Assembly: GCA_017476575.1 (NCBI GenBank)
Contig: JAFUZO010000050.1
Location: 1 to 64,000, forward strand
Length of the DNA: 64,000 bases
From: Bacteroidales bacterium
Lineage (GTDB): Bacteria > Bacteroidota > Bacteroidia > Bacteroidales > UBA932
Direction: 5' to 3'
Shown here: positions 1 through 13,589 of the stretch, in pieces
Position numbering within the stretch: position 1 is the first letter of the stretch
Layout of the letters: every line of letters starts with the position of its first letter
Position numbers and translations under genes: made by a program
The notes under the pieces: generated by a model
What the model was told of the DNA's origin: nothing
The model's input: the letters and a program-made list of their open reading frames with translations, nothing else
Database searches by the model: none

Positions 1-18
1 CAACTGAGCTACTTCCGC
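1..18 (-). tRNA. tRNA-Gly, 5' part only (cut by window edge)
   Basis: The minus strand reads GCGGAAGTAGCTCAGTTG from position 18 leftwards. This is an acceptor strand followed by the conserved D-arm start of a bacterial tRNA, and it matches the usual 5' end of Bacteroidetes tRNA-Gly(GCC). The anticodon lies outside the window, so the amino acid is inferred from the acceptor sequence. It is the last member of a minus-strand tRNA cluster with tRNA-Tyr and tRNA-Thr. Confidence 0.7.
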
Positions 19-28
19 TTGCATTGGG

Positions 29-109
29 TGGGAGGTGGTGGACTCGAACCACCGAACCCTGAGGGAGCGGATTTACAGTCCGCCGCAATTGCCACTATGC
101 GAACCTCCC
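29..109 (-). tRNA. tRNA-Tyr (anticodon GTA)
   Basis: Acceptor strand GGGAGGT (109-103) pairs with ACCTCCC near 30-36. The anticodon loop reads CTGTAAA, giving GTA. The variable arm is long (class II), as expected for bacterial tRNA-Tyr, and the T-loop GTTCGAGTC is present. The discriminator base is A, and a 3' CCA is not clearly encoded. Confidence 0.95.
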
Positions 110-126
110 ATGGCTTTTTCCTTTCG

Positions 127-200
127 AGCCGATAGAGGGATTCGAACCCACGACCCCGAGATTACAAATCACGTGCTCTGGCCAACTGAGCTATATCGGC
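127..200 (-). tRNA. tRNA-Thr (anticodon TGT)
   Basis: Acceptor strand GCCGATA (200-194) pairs with TATCGGC at 128-134. The anticodon loop TTTGTAA gives TGT, and the T-loop is GGTTCGAATCC. The anticodon stem has one T-T mismatch. It is 17 bases upstream of tRNA-Tyr on the same strand and probably co-transcribed with it. Confidence 0.93.
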
Positions 201-276
201 AGTTCATTTGAATCCTTCATCGCTGAAAGGGATTGCAAAGGTAGGAAGATTTTCCGAATCCACAAAACTTTTTGTG

Positions 277-2157
277 TTATTTTTTCATCATTTCAACCAG
301 CAGGTCGAAAATCGATTCCGTGTCCAGACCGCATTCCTCCCGCTGGGCTGCCTGGGTGTCCTGTTCCATGAAACGGTCCGGGATGCCGAGCCCTTTGACA
401 AGGGGGGCTGACGGCCGTCCGGCGAAGTATTCGCACACCGCTCCGTACAGACCACCCTTGAGAGAGCCGTCTTCCAGGGTGAGGATGGCCTTGTACCGGG
501 ACACTTCTTCCAGGATGGAGGTGTCGAGCGGCTTCACGAAGCGCATGTCATACACGGCCGGAGAACTCCAGTAGTCGATCCGGTGCCTTGCCGCCGCCTC
601 CACCGCCCGGTTCACGACAGGACCGGCGGCCAGGATGGCAACCGTCTTTCCGTCGGCCAGCTTCTCTCCCCTGCCCAGGGGCAGGGCCTCGTAGGGGGCG
701 CTTTTCCAGTCCACCCCTTCGCCGCAGCCGCGGGGATACCTGATGATGAAGGGGCCGCCCTTCAGAGACAGGCCGGTGTACATCAAGTTTTTCAATTCAA
801 CCTCGTTGCGGGGGGCCGCAATGGCAACGTTCGGGATGCTGCGGTAGGCAGCCAGGTCGAAACTTCCCTGATGGGTGGCGCCGTCCTCCCCGACCAGTCC
901 GGCCCGGTCGAAGCACAGCACGACCGGCAGGTCCTGCAGGGCCACATCGTGGATGACCTGGTCATAGGCCCGCTGGGAGAAAGACGAATAGATGTTGCAG
1001 AACGGCTTCATCCCGCCGGCAGCAAGGCCTGCAGAGAAGGTTACGGCATGTTCCTCCTCGATACCGACGTCGAAGAAACGCTCCGGCATGGCTTTTTCCA
1101 GGAGGTTCATCCCGCAGCCGGTCGCCATAGCCGGAGTGACGCCCACAACCTTCGGGTCCATCCGGGCCAGTTCCACCAGAACCTGTCCGAAGACATCCTG
1201 ATAACGGTCGGCCGCATAGATACTCTTCACCCGTTCGCCGGTCTCCGGGTCGAAACGGCCCGGCGCATGCCAGGTGGTCGGATCGGCCTCCGCAGGGCCG
1301 TATCCGCAGCCTTTCCGGGTCAGAACATGGAGGATGCGGGGACCTTTGAGGCCCTTCAGGCGGCGCAGCGTACCGACGACCTGGGCGATATCGTTGCCGT
1401 CGACCGGGCCGAAGTAGCGGAAGCCGAGGGATTCGAAGACCGCACCGCCGGACCCGCGGACCAGGTTGGACTTCGTATCCATGACCCGGCGCTGGATCCA
1501 GTCCCGGAGGGGATTGTCGCCGAGGGACTCCCAGACTTTGTGCTTCACCTTGTTATAGGTCGGGTCGGTGGTGATCTTCAGCAGGTAGTCATGGACACCT
1601 CCGATGTTCTTGTCGATGGAGATGTTGTTGTCGTTGAGGATGACGAGGAGGTCCGCCTTCGAAGATCCGGCATTGTTGAGCCCCTCCCAGGCCAGGCCGC
1701 CGGTCAGGGCACCGTCGCCGATGACGGCCACGGTCCGCTCTCCCGTCCCCTGCATCCGGGCTGCTTCCGCCAAGCCGAGGGCGGCGGAGATGGAAGTGGA
1801 GGAATGTCCTGCCCCGAAGGCGTCGTAGGGACTTTCATCCCGGCGCGGGAAGCCGCTGATGCCGTCGCGACGGCGGTTCTTGCGGAATGCTTCCCGGCGG
1901 CCCGTCAGGATCTTGTGGGCATAGGCCTGATGTCCGACGTCAAAGACAATCCGGTCCTTCGGGGTGTCATAAACATAATGGAGCCCCACGATGAGCTCGA
2001 CGGCGCCGAGGCTGGACCCCAGGTGGCCGGGGTTCTCCGCACAGCACGCCACCATATAGTCGCGGATCTCCGCGCAGAGTTGTTCCAGTTCCTTTCCGTC
2101 CAGCTTCCGAAGGTCCTCCGGGCTGCCGATCTGATCCAATAATCCGTACATCTGCAT
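277..2157 (-). CDS. dxs: 1-deoxy-D-xylulose-5-phosphate synthase
   Basis: It condenses pyruvate and glyceraldehyde 3-phosphate to DXP, the first step of the MEP isoprenoid pathway and a precursor for thiamine and pyridoxal phosphate; the enzyme is cytoplasmic and needs TPP and Mg. The 626 residues match the family length (about 620). Visible signatures are GHLGSS with H45, H76 in DVGHQAY, the TPP/Mg motif GDGA at 147-150 with N175/N177 downstream, and GIEEEHAVTF with the catalytic Glu at about 369. The transketolase C-terminal domain is complete. It is separated from the upstream acyl-CoA synthetase gene by 214 bases that hold a good promoter and a structured repeat lying in its 5' leader. 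The start is the first ATG; a second ATG lies two codons later. Confidence 0.97.
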   Translation of the reverse strand: MQMYGLLDQIGSPEDLRKLDGKELEQLCAEIRDYMVACCAENPGHLGSSLGAVELIVGLHYVYDTPKDRIVFDVGHQAYAHKILTGRREAFRKNRRRDGISGFPRRDESPYDAFGAGHSSTSISAALGLAEAARMQGTGERTVAVIGDGALTGGLAWEGLNNAGSSKADLLVILNDNNISIDKNIGGVHDYLLKITTDPTYNKVKHKVWESLGDNPLRDWIQRRVMDTKSNLVRGSGGAVFESLGFRYFGPVDGNDIAQVVGTLRRLKGLKGPRILHVLTRKGCGYGPAEADPTTWHAPGRFDPETGERVKSIYAADRYQDVFGQVLVELARMDPKVVGVTPAMATGCGMNLLEKAMPERFFDVGIEEEHAVTFSAGLAAGGMKPFCNIYSSFSQRAYDQVIHDVALQDLPVVLCFDRAGLVGEDGATHQGSFDLAAYRSIPNVAIAAPRNEVELKNLMYTGLSLKGGPFIIRYPRGCGEGVDWKSAPYEALPLGRGEKLADGKTVAILAAGPVVNRAVEAAARHRIDYWSSPAVYDMRFVKPLDTSILEEVSRYKAILTLEDGSLKGGLYGAVCEYFAGRPSAPLVKGLGIPDRFMEQDTQAAQREECGLDTESIFDLLVEMMKK

Positions 2158-2173
2158 TCTTTAAGGGGCCGGT

Positions 2174-2325
2174 AAAAAATAACCTGCATCTTTTTTCCAC
2201 CTTCAGACCCGACTTTGCCTGGCAAAGTCCCGGGCGTGGCCGGGCACCTGATGGTGCCTGTCAATCCCTCCCGCTCGTAGGCCGCGGGCAGCACGCACGT
2301 TCCCAAATGAGACCGGCTATTTTTT
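2174..2325 (-). repeat. Structured repeat, family II, copy 1 (dxs leader)
   Basis: The ends are imperfect inverted repeats, AAAAAATAACCTGCATC (2174-2190) against GAGACCGGCTATTTTTT (2309-2325). Inside are short perfect hairpins: GACTTTGCC-T-GGCAAAGTC, CCCGG...CCGGG and GCACC-TGAT-GGTGC. The blocks TTTTTCCACCTTC, GACCC, CCCTCCC and the right end are shared with 37100-37228. G-U pairs in the outer stem are allowed on the minus strand, the same strand as dxs. It ends 16 bases before the dxs ATG. Confidence 0.7.
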
Positions 2326-2333
2326 CAAGCCTA

Positions 2334-2365
2334 CAAATGTACGGAATATTTGTCAGAGCGCAAAA
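2334..2365 (-). promoter_or_regulatory. Promoter of dxs
   Basis: On the minus strand, TTTTG (2365-2361), 19 bases, then TACATTTG (2341-2334). This is an exact match to the Bacteroidetes TTTG-N19-TAnnTTTG pattern. The predicted transcript starts at about 2330, so the family II repeat forms almost the whole leader of dxs. Confidence 0.75.
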
Positions 2366-2371
2366 CCCGGC

Positions 2372-4294
2372 CTATGCGATGGCGGCGAGGTTGCGCCCGT
2401 TATGCAGGGACTTACCTTCCGGGGTGTAGCACCAGTCGATGAGGGAGGCATAATGTTCCTCGACTTTGCCACGGACAATCTTGGACGTGGAGTTCATCAT
2501 CTTGTTGGCGATGGTGAATTCTTCGTCGCAGATGCCGATGGCGGACGGCAGCCAGCGCTCCGGGAACAAGCCTTCGTGACGGCCGCCCTTCTTGTAGGAG
2601 TCGACCTCGCCCTGGAGGAGGTCCAGCATGGCTTTCCGGCCCTCGAGGGATTCCGGGTCGAGGCCCTGCTTCTGGACCGCTTCCTTCAATGCAGCCTTGT
2701 CGGGCACGATCAGGGCCATGCAGTAAGGGTCCTGGTTGTTGTGCAGGACGCAGGCATTGACGAACTTCGAGCCGTCCGTGAGGCTGTCTTCGAAACCTTC
2801 CGGGGAATATTTCTCGCCGTCGGAGGAGATCAGCAGGCTCTTGAAACGGCCTACGACATACAGGAAGTCGGGATCCTCCTTGCAGATGTAGCCCATGTCG
2901 CCGGTGTGGAGCCAGCCGTCGCGGACGGTCTCGGCCGTAGCCTTGGGGTTCTTCCAATAACCGGCCATGACATTCTCGCCACGGACGACGATCTCGCCCT
3001 TGACACCGTCGGGAACCGGCTTGCCTTCCTCGTCGCAGATGATACAGTCCATCGGACGGACGATACGGCCCGAGGAGCCGAAACGGGCATGTCCGGCGGA
3101 ATTGGCGCAGATGATCGGGGTGGCCTCGGTCAGGCCGTAGCCCTGGAACATCGGCATCCCGACGGCGCAGAAGAAACGCTGCAGCTCGATATCGAGGAGG
3201 GCGCCTCCGCCGACGAAGAACTTCATGCGCCCGCCGAAACTCTCACGGACATTCTTGAAAAGGATTTTGTCGAACAGGGCCACGAGCGGCTTGCGCCAGA
3301 AGGTGCCGCCGGTGCCGCGGTTGTAGTACTCCTTGTTGTACTTGATGGCGTTCCGCAGGGCGAAGTTGAAAAGCTTTTCCACCGTCGGGCCCTTCTTCTT
3401 GATCCCGCTTTCGATATTCTTGCGGAAATTACGGGCGAGGGCCGGAACGGAGAGCATCACCTGAGGCCTCGTTTCGGCGATGGCGGCCGGAATGTTACGG
3501 AGGGTCGCCAGGGCATTCTTCCCGATGGGGACGAAGGCGATGGATCCGCCGTAGTACATCATCGTGTACATGCCGGCCACATGGGCGAAACAGTGGTCCA
3601 GCGGGAGGATGATGAGCATCGTGTCCGCCTCGTCGATGGTGATGACGGAATGGCCCTGGGCCACGTTGGCGGTGTAGTTGCGGTGGGTCAGGAGGATGCC
3701 CTTCGGGTCGGCGGTCGTGCCGGAGGTGTAGGAGATGTTGGCGTAGTCGTCCGGGCCGATGCTCTTGTAGCGGGCCACGAACTCGTCACGATGGGCTTTC
3801 AGGAACTCATCACCCATCTTCATGATTTCGGACATGCGGATTTCCTTCTCTTCCAGCCGGTCATAGTCGAAGGCCGTGTCGTCGAAGACGATGACTTTCT
3901 CTACATCCTGACACTCCGGCAGGATGGCACGGATCTTCGGCAGGTGGTTGCCCGAAACGAGGATCCACCTGGATTCGGAATGGCTGATGCGGAAGACCAG
4001 GTCCTTGCCTTCGCCGAGGTTGACAGACAGGGGAACGTCGGTGGCGCCGGCATACAGCGCACCGAGTTCGGCGAGGACCCACATCGCGCGGCTTTCGGAC
4101 AGGAGGGCGATCTTGTCTCCTTTCTGAAGGCCCAGGGACATGAGACCGGCGCCGATACGGTAGGCGGTCTCGCGGGTCTCGGCCTGGGTGATGGCGGTCC
4201 ATTTTCCGTCCACCTTCTCGCGGAGGTACGGATGATCGGCGAACTGCCGCGTGTACTGCTCCACGAAATCGATGATCGTAGTTCTTTCTGACAT
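2372..4294 (-). CDS. Long-chain acyl-CoA synthetase (AMP-forming)
   Basis: An adenylate-forming enzyme that activates a fatty acid with ATP and joins it to CoA. 640 residues. The ATP-binding motif YTSGTTADPKG is at 189-199, followed by the GYGLTEATP motif, the hinge region HTGDMGYI and the C-terminal VVGRFKSLLISSDGEKYSPE segment. The overall layout resembles Bacteroidetes FadD15-type synthetases. The start lies 23 bases after the stop of the first deoxynucleoside kinase, so the three genes probably form one operon read right to left. The chain-length preference cannot be read from sequence. Confidence 0.9.
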   Translation of the reverse strand: MSERTTIIDFVEQYTRQFADHPYLREKVDGKWTAITQAETRETAYRIGAGLMSLGLQKGDKIALLSESRAMWVLAELGALYAGATDVPLSVNLGEGKDLVFRISHSESRWILVSGNHLPKIRAILPECQDVEKVIVFDDTAFDYDRLEEKEIRMSEIMKMGDEFLKAHRDEFVARYKSIGPDDYANISYTSGTTADPKGILLTHRNYTANVAQGHSVITIDEADTMLIILPLDHCFAHVAGMYTMMYYGGSIAFVPIGKNALATLRNIPAAIAETRPQVMLSVPALARNFRKNIESGIKKKGPTVEKLFNFALRNAIKYNKEYYNRGTGGTFWRKPLVALFDKILFKNVRESFGGRMKFFVGGGALLDIELQRFFCAVGMPMFQGYGLTEATPIICANSAGHARFGSSGRIVRPMDCIICDEEGKPVPDGVKGEIVVRGENVMAGYWKNPKATAETVRDGWLHTGDMGYICKEDPDFLYVVGRFKSLLISSDGEKYSPEGFEDSLTDGSKFVNACVLHNNQDPYCMALIVPDKAALKEAVQKQGLDPESLEGRKAMLDLLQGEVDSYKKGGRHEGLFPERWLPSAIGICDEEFTIANKMMNSTSKIVRGKVEEHYASLIDWCYTPEGKSLHNGRNLAAIA

Positions 4295-4317
4295 GATGAT
4301 TATTTCAAATACGGGAA

Positions 4318-4938
4318 TTATTCTGCGGGGAAGAGGCCGAAGAGTTCGGCGTCGATCTTGTCGGTGATGTACTGGAAGTCCTCCGGACGGTTCTCGAACT
4401 TGACGGTATCGACATCGACCACCAGCAGACGCGCCTTGTAGTCCTTGATCCAGTCCTCATAGCGCTGGTTGAGACCGGTGATGTAGTCGATGCGGATGGA
4501 ACGCTCGTACTCGCGGCCGCGCTTCTGGATCTGGGCGATGAGGTTCGGGATGCTGGAACGCAGATAGATGAGCAGGTCCGGCGGGTTCACGAGCGACATC
4601 ATGAGGTCGAACAAGTCGCTGTAGTTCTCGAAGTCGCGGGTGGACATCAGGCCCATCGCATGGAGGTTCGGCGCGAAGATGCGGGCGTCCTCGTAGATGG
4701 TGCGGTCCTGGATGATGATCTCCTTCCGCTTGGAAATCTCGACGACATCCTGGAAGCGTTTGTTCAGGAAGTAGATCTGGAGGTTGAAGGACCAGCGCTC
4801 CATGTCCTCGTAGAAGTCGGCGAGGTAGGGGTTGAAGTCGACGGATTCGAACTTCGGGGTCCACCCGTAATGGGCGGCCAGCATCTTGGTCAACGTGGTC
4901 TTGCCACTGCCGATATTTCCGGCGATTGCGATGTGCAT
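4318..4938 (-). CDS. Deoxynucleoside kinase (paralogue 1)
   Basis: Deoxyribonucleoside salvage: phosphorylates deoxynucleosides with ATP. 206 residues counted from MHIAIAGNIGSGKTT; the in-frame sequence further upstream (MLHLYV...) is unlike the family. The P-loop GNIGSGKT is at about residues 7-14. The DRTIYEDARIFA block carries the DR(S/T) motif of the dNK/dGK family, and IQKRGREYERSI is the arginine-rich lid. It is a close paralogue of the next gene, with the same motifs in the same order, which points to tandem duplication. A possible -7 box (TACATTTG) lies at 4960-4967, inside the 37-base gap. Confidence 0.9.
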   Translation of the reverse strand: MHIAIAGNIGSGKTTLTKMLAAHYGWTPKFESVDFNPYLADFYEDMERWSFNLQIYFLNKRFQDVVEISKRKEIIIQDRTIYEDARIFAPNLHAMGLMSTRDFENYSDLFDLMMSLVNPPDLLIYLRSSIPNLIAQIQKRGREYERSIRIDYITGLNQRYEDWIKDYKARLLVVDVDTVKFENRPEDFQYITDKIDAELFGLFPAE

Positions 4939-4975
4939 GGTTCTCGATGTATTAACGTACAAATGTAACAATTAT

Positions 4976-5587
4976 TCAGAACAATCCATAAAGTTCGGCA
5001 TCGATCCGGTCGGTGATGGCGGCGAAGTCTTCCGGCCGGTTCAGGAAATCGAGATGGTCGGCGTCGACGACGATGAGCCGTCCCGTATAGCCGGCGATCC
5101 ACTGCTCGTAGCGCTCGTTCAGTCCGCCGAGATATTCGATGGAGATACTTTGTTCATAGTCGCGTCCGCGCTTCTGGATCTGGGAGACCAGGTGCGGGAT
5201 GGAACTCTTGAGATAGATCATCAGGTCCGGCTGCTTGACCACGGCCATCATGACGTTGTAAGTGTCCATGTAGGTGTGGTAGTCGCGCTCCGAGAGGTTG
5301 CCTTGGGCATAGTTGTTGGCGACGAAGATATGCACGCCTTCGAACAGGGTGCGGTCCTGGATGATGACGTCGCGGGACTTCCCGATCTCGATCACGTCCC
5401 GCAGGCGCTGCGAGAGGAAGTACATCTCAAGGGCGAACGACCAGCGCTTGATATCCGCGTAATAATCAGCCAGATAAGGATTATAAGTCACCGACTCGAA
5501 TTTCGGGGTCCACCCGTAGTGCCGGGCCAGAAGGGTGGTCAGCGTGGTCTTGCCGCTGCCGATGTTTCCTGCGATTCCGATGTGCAT
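4976..5587 (-). CDS. Deoxynucleoside kinase (paralogue 2)
   Basis: Second copy of the deoxynucleoside kinase family, 203 residues from MHIGIAGNIGSGKTT. It has the P-loop near residues 7-14, the DRTLFEGVHIFV block and the lid IQKRGRDYEQSI. The open frame runs far upstream of 5587, but that part antisenses the hydrolase gene and has no family similarity, so the ATG at 5587 was chosen; it has a promoter just upstream. Lactobacilli and some Bacteroidetes carry such pairs with different base specificities. Which base each enzyme prefers is unknown here. Confidence 0.9.
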   Translation of the reverse strand: MHIGIAGNIGSGKTTLTTLLARHYGWTPKFESVTYNPYLADYYADIKRWSFALEMYFLSQRLRDVIEIGKSRDVIIQDRTLFEGVHIFVANNYAQGNLSERDYHTYMDTYNVMMAVVKQPDLMIYLKSSIPHLVSQIQKRGRDYEQSISIEYLGGLNERYEQWIAGYTGRLIVVDADHLDFLNRPEDFAAITDRIDAELYGLF

Positions 5588-5606
5588 GCCTTGATGGTTG
5601 AATGCA

Positions 5607-5638
5607 CAAAGATAACGGCATTCGTTCAAATTCGCAAC
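5607..5638 (-). promoter_or_regulatory. Promoter of the deoxynucleoside kinase operon
   Basis: -7 box TATCTTTG on the minus strand (5614-5607), with GTTGC (5638-5634) about 19 bases further upstream as a weak -33 element. The box ends 19 bases before the ATG at 5587. Confidence 0.6.
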
Positions 5639-5688
5639 CCGGTTTTGAGGAAGTCCACCTCTCTCTCCGACGTTTTCCGGCGACCGTC

Positions 5689-5720
5689 TTTGCCCACATT
5701 CCCCCTTTTTTGTATTTTTG
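5689..5720 (+). promoter_or_regulatory. Promoter of the MBL-fold hydrolase gene
   Basis: TTTG (5689-5692), 20 bases, TATTTTTG (5713-5720). Only 8 bases separate the box from the ATG at 5729, so the transcript is predicted to have little or no leader. Confidence 0.75.
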
Positions 5721-5728
5721 CAGGATAT

Positions 5729-6430
5729 ATGATACAGATCAAAATTTTCGCGTTCAACCCCCTCGGGACCAACTGCATCGTCGTGTGGGACGACGGGGGC
5801 GATACCTGTGCTGTCGCCGACCCGGGTATATGGCGGGACGAAGAGGCGGCGGAACTGGATGCCTTCCTGCAGGAGAATAGCCTCACGCCGGACGCCATCC
5901 TGTTGACCCACGGGCACTTCGACCATGTCTGGGGCGTCGCCGCCCTCGTGCGGAAACGGGGCTGCCCCGTGTACATGCACCCCGCCGACGGACGGACGGC
6001 GCATCTTGGCACCGCCCTGTTCCCGCAACTTTCCCTCGGACGGGACGTCGAGCGGTTCGACTTCATCCCGCTCACGGACGGCCGGACCCTGGAAGCCGGC
6101 GGGCTCTCCTGGGAAGTCATCGCCACCCCCGGACACTCCCCCGGCAGCGTCTCGTTCTACTGTGCCGACGGCGGTGTCCTTCTCAGCGGCGACACCCTCC
6201 TGTCCGGCAGCATCGGGCGAAGCGACCTCGAAGGCGGCGACTACGATGCCCTTATCCACTCCGTCATGGACCGCCTCATGGGCCTCCCCGGCGAGGTCGA
6301 GGTCATCCCCGGCCACGGCCCCGCCACCACCATCGGCCGGGAAGCCATGACCAATCCCTTCCTCATCCCCTTCAACGAGCCCGATACCGACTGGTGGAAC
6401 GACGACCCCCTCTCCCTCGACGGCCGGTGA
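5729..6430 (+). CDS. MBL-fold metallo-hydrolase (glyoxalase II-like)
   Basis: A 233-residue metallo-beta-lactamase-fold hydrolase. The metal-binding motif THGHFDHVWG (HxHxDH), then TPGHSPGS, SGDTLLSGSIGRSD and IPGHGPAT supply the usual His/Asp ligands for two metals. No signal peptide is seen, so it should be cytoplasmic. The length and the GSIGR(S/T)D block fit the small YcbL/glyoxalase II-like group common in Bacteroidetes, often annotated as hydroxyacylglutathione hydrolase; the real substrate is unknown. The open frame extends upstream, but the ATG at 5729 gives the typical MIQIKIFAFNPLGTN start and fits the promoter. It stands alone between divergent kinases and uvrA. Confidence 0.88.
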   Translation: MIQIKIFAFNPLGTNCIVVWDDGGDTCAVADPGIWRDEEAAELDAFLQENSLTPDAILLTHGHFDHVWGVAALVRKRGCPVYMHPADGRTAHLGTALFPQLSLGRDVERFDFIPLTDGRTLEAGGLSWEVIATPGHSPGSVSFYCADGGVLLSGDTLLSGSIGRSDLEGGDYDALIHSVMDRLMGLPGEVEVIPGHGPATTIGREAMTNPFLIPFNEPDTDWWNDDPLSLDGR

Positions 6431-6592
6431 CCGCCGGTGTCCACCTTGACAGTCAGAATGTATAGAATGCCGTTTTCCGGTCATAGTGGAGCGGGGACGG
6501 CGGCGGCCAGCCAGATGATATCGGGAAAGAGGACGAGAGTCTTTTCCATGGCGAGACGGAATTATAGGACGTAAAGATACTGCATTTTTTCG

Positions 6593-6600
6593 TAACTTTG
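6593..6600 (+). promoter_or_regulatory. -7 box of uvrA
   Basis: TAACTTTG ends 6 bases before the uvrA ATG. No clear TTTG is seen at -33. The 176-base gap to the left holds nothing else recognisable. Confidence 0.55.
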
Positions 6601-6606
6601 CGGCCT

Positions 6607-9393
<2,787 letters not shown>

Positions 9394-9399
<6 letters not shown>

Positions 9400-9420
9400 G
9401 GGGGCGCTGCCCCCTCAAAG
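9394..9420. terminator. Hairpin spanning the ends of two convergent genes
   Basis: CTTTGAGGGGGC-GCT-GCCCCCTCAAAG, a perfect 12-bp stem with a 3-base loop. It contains the uvrA stop codon and the stop of the opposing nucleoside kinase. There is no T-run on either side, so it is at best an imperfect bidirectional terminator, or a 3'-end stabiliser. Confidence 0.55.
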
Positions 9421-11124
9421 CGTTTGACCGCCGATGAATTCGCGAAGGATGGAGGTCGGGGGGATGGATGCGATGTCCTGCGGGGTGAGGGCGACGATGT
9501 AGTCAAGGAACTTGAGCAGCCGGACGGCTTCGGTGTAGGCCGGGCTGGACGGGTGGATGCGCCGCAAGAGGGGTTCTGCGTAGTATTTGAGCATCGGAAG
9601 TTCGTACAGGAGGGCGGAGTTGAACTGCGCGTCGGCATTCTCCTGGAACGGGAAGATGTACTTGTTCTCGCCCCGGCGGACGGACGGCCACCGGAGGATG
9701 GTCTCCTCCGGGGTGATGCCGCGGGTGCGGTTGTCCCGGACCATGCGGCGCAGCAGGCGGTTGTCCGTCGTGGAGATGTTGTTGTTCTCGTCGACATTGA
9801 GCGAGGTCAGGGCAGAGGCATACACCCGGAAGATGCGGCGCGGGTCCACCGACGGGACCATGGCCGGGTCGAGCGCATGGATGCCTTCCATGACGAGGAT
9901 GTCGTTCTCTTCCAGGTGCATGAAGTTGCCTTCGAAGAAAGGCTTGCCGAGTTTGAAGTCGTAGCGCGGAATCTCGACCGTCTCTCCCGAGAGGAGCGCA
10001 TTCAGATGCTGCCCCAGCAGGGCCAGGTCCATCGCACCGAGGGCCTCGAAGTCGTACTGCCCGTCCTCGTCCTTCGGCGTGAGTTCCCGCGAGACGAAGT
10101 AGTTGTCCAGTTCGATGACCTTCGGGTTGAGCCCGAGCACCCGGCATTGCTGGGCCAGGCGCAGGGCGGACGAGGTCTTGCCGCTGGAGGACGGCCCCGC
10201 CAGGAACACGATCTTGATCCGGTCCCGCTCCGCGAAGATCCGGTCGGCAACGGCCGCATATTCCCGCTCCTGCCGGGCCTCGGACAGGTTGATCAGGTCC
10301 ACGGCCTCCCCGGCGAGCAGTTTCCGGTTCAGGGAACTGACCCCCAGGATGCCGGTCGTCTCGCACCACTTCGAATAGTCCTTGAGCGTGACCGCCAGTT
10401 TGTCCTGCCGACGGTAGGGAATCACCCGGGTGATGTCGTCATCCGAGGGGTATTGCAGGCAGAACCCGTCGTGGAACGGCATGAGGTCGAAGACGCCCAG
10501 GTCGCCGGCCGACGGGACGAGCGGCCCGTGGAAGGAGTCCGCCACGCCGTCGAGGTAATAGACGCTGCAGAAATAGCGGCCCAGGGAGCGCTGGAGTTCC
10601 GCCTTGAAGTACTGGTGCTGCTCCGCGAAGAGCGCCGAAGCCTCCTCCGCCAGCATCTTGACCTTGGTGAAGGGGCAGTCCCGCTCCACCAGCGCACGCA
10701 TCGCCTCCTTCAGGGCCTGCAGTTCCTCCGGCGACACCTTGTACACGACAGTATGTCCCTTGGCGTCCAGTTCCACCTCCACAATCTCGCAGTACTGTCC
10801 GCTCGGCAGGGAGTGGTCGATGACCAGCACCTTGTCCGGGAACACGGTCCGCACGGCCCGCTGGAGCAAGAAGCACAGCGAGCGCAGGTAGGTCCGCCGC
10901 CCGTCGGGATGGTTGTAGCCGATGAACTCGACCTCGTGCGGATAGAACACGCAGAAGTCGAGTTCCTTGAGTTTATGGTCCACCAGGGCGGCGATCACGG
11001 GATAATGCTTCCCGGTCTTCGGGTCCACCGCCTCCGGGCACACCTGGGCCGACAGTTCCAGCAGCGTCGTGCCGCTCTCTACCTCGTAATATTGTTGGTC
11101 GTTCTTGCAGAAAATCCGGATCAT
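9415..11124 (-). CDS. Nucleoside kinase with TGS-like N-terminus
   Basis: A 569-residue protein of the Bacteroidetes/Firmicutes group annotated as nucleoside (uridine) kinase. The first 60 residues resemble a TGS domain of threonyl-tRNA synthetase type, the middle (to about 200) resembles the threonyl-tRNA synthetase second additional domain, and the C-terminal half is a phosphoribulokinase/uridine kinase P-loop domain with GPSSSGKTS at 311-319 and ELDNYFVSRE downstream. A role in uridine or cytidine salvage is inferred from the kinase domain; the editing-like N-terminal part has no assigned function. It is a single gene with its own promoter, convergent with uvrA. Confidence 0.85.
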   Translation of the reverse strand: MIRIFCKNDQQYYEVESGTTLLELSAQVCPEAVDPKTGKHYPVIAALVDHKLKELDFCVFYPHEVEFIGYNHPDGRRTYLRSLCFLLQRAVRTVFPDKVLVIDHSLPSGQYCEIVEVELDAKGHTVVYKVSPEELQALKEAMRALVERDCPFTKVKMLAEEASALFAEQHQYFKAELQRSLGRYFCSVYYLDGVADSFHGPLVPSAGDLGVFDLMPFHDGFCLQYPSDDDITRVIPYRRQDKLAVTLKDYSKWCETTGILGVSSLNRKLLAGEAVDLINLSEARQEREYAAVADRIFAERDRIKIVFLAGPSSSGKTSSALRLAQQCRVLGLNPKVIELDNYFVSRELTPKDEDGQYDFEALGAMDLALLGQHLNALLSGETVEIPRYDFKLGKPFFEGNFMHLEENDILVMEGIHALDPAMVPSVDPRRIFRVYASALTSLNVDENNNISTTDNRLLRRMVRDNRTRGITPEETILRWPSVRRGENKYIFPFQENADAQFNSALLYELPMLKYYAEPLLRRIHPSSPAYTEAVRLLKFLDYIVALTPQDIASIPPTSILREFIGGQTL

Positions 11125-11152
11125 GTCGATATGGAGTTATCAGTCAGGGTCA

Positions 11153-11184
11153 CAAATCTACAAAAACCATCCCACATTCCCAAG
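11153..11184 (-). promoter_or_regulatory. Promoter of the nucleoside kinase gene
   Basis: -7 box TAGATTTG (11160-11153) on the minus strand, 20 bases from CTTG (11184-11181). The leader to ATG 11124 would be about 25 bases. Confidence 0.6.
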
Positions 11185-11232
11185 CATACGGCCGGAATAC
11201 CAAAGTTCTCCCCCTTCCGGGTATAGGCAGGG

Positions 11233-13566
<2,334 letters not shown>

Positions 13567-13589
13567 TCAATAGGTTACATCTCACATCC

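Noticed and set aside
2174-2325. A TPP riboswitch in the dxs leader
   Set aside because: The conserved CTGAGA and ACCTGATCTGGATAATGCCAG-type blocks of that riboswitch are absent, and a related element lies 35 kb away next to unrelated genes.
583-4291. Long open frames (519 and 629 codons) on the plus strand opposite dxs and the acyl-CoA synthetase
   Set aside because: They lie exactly antisense to well-conserved genes, have no family motifs, and arise from the strong G/C third-position bias.
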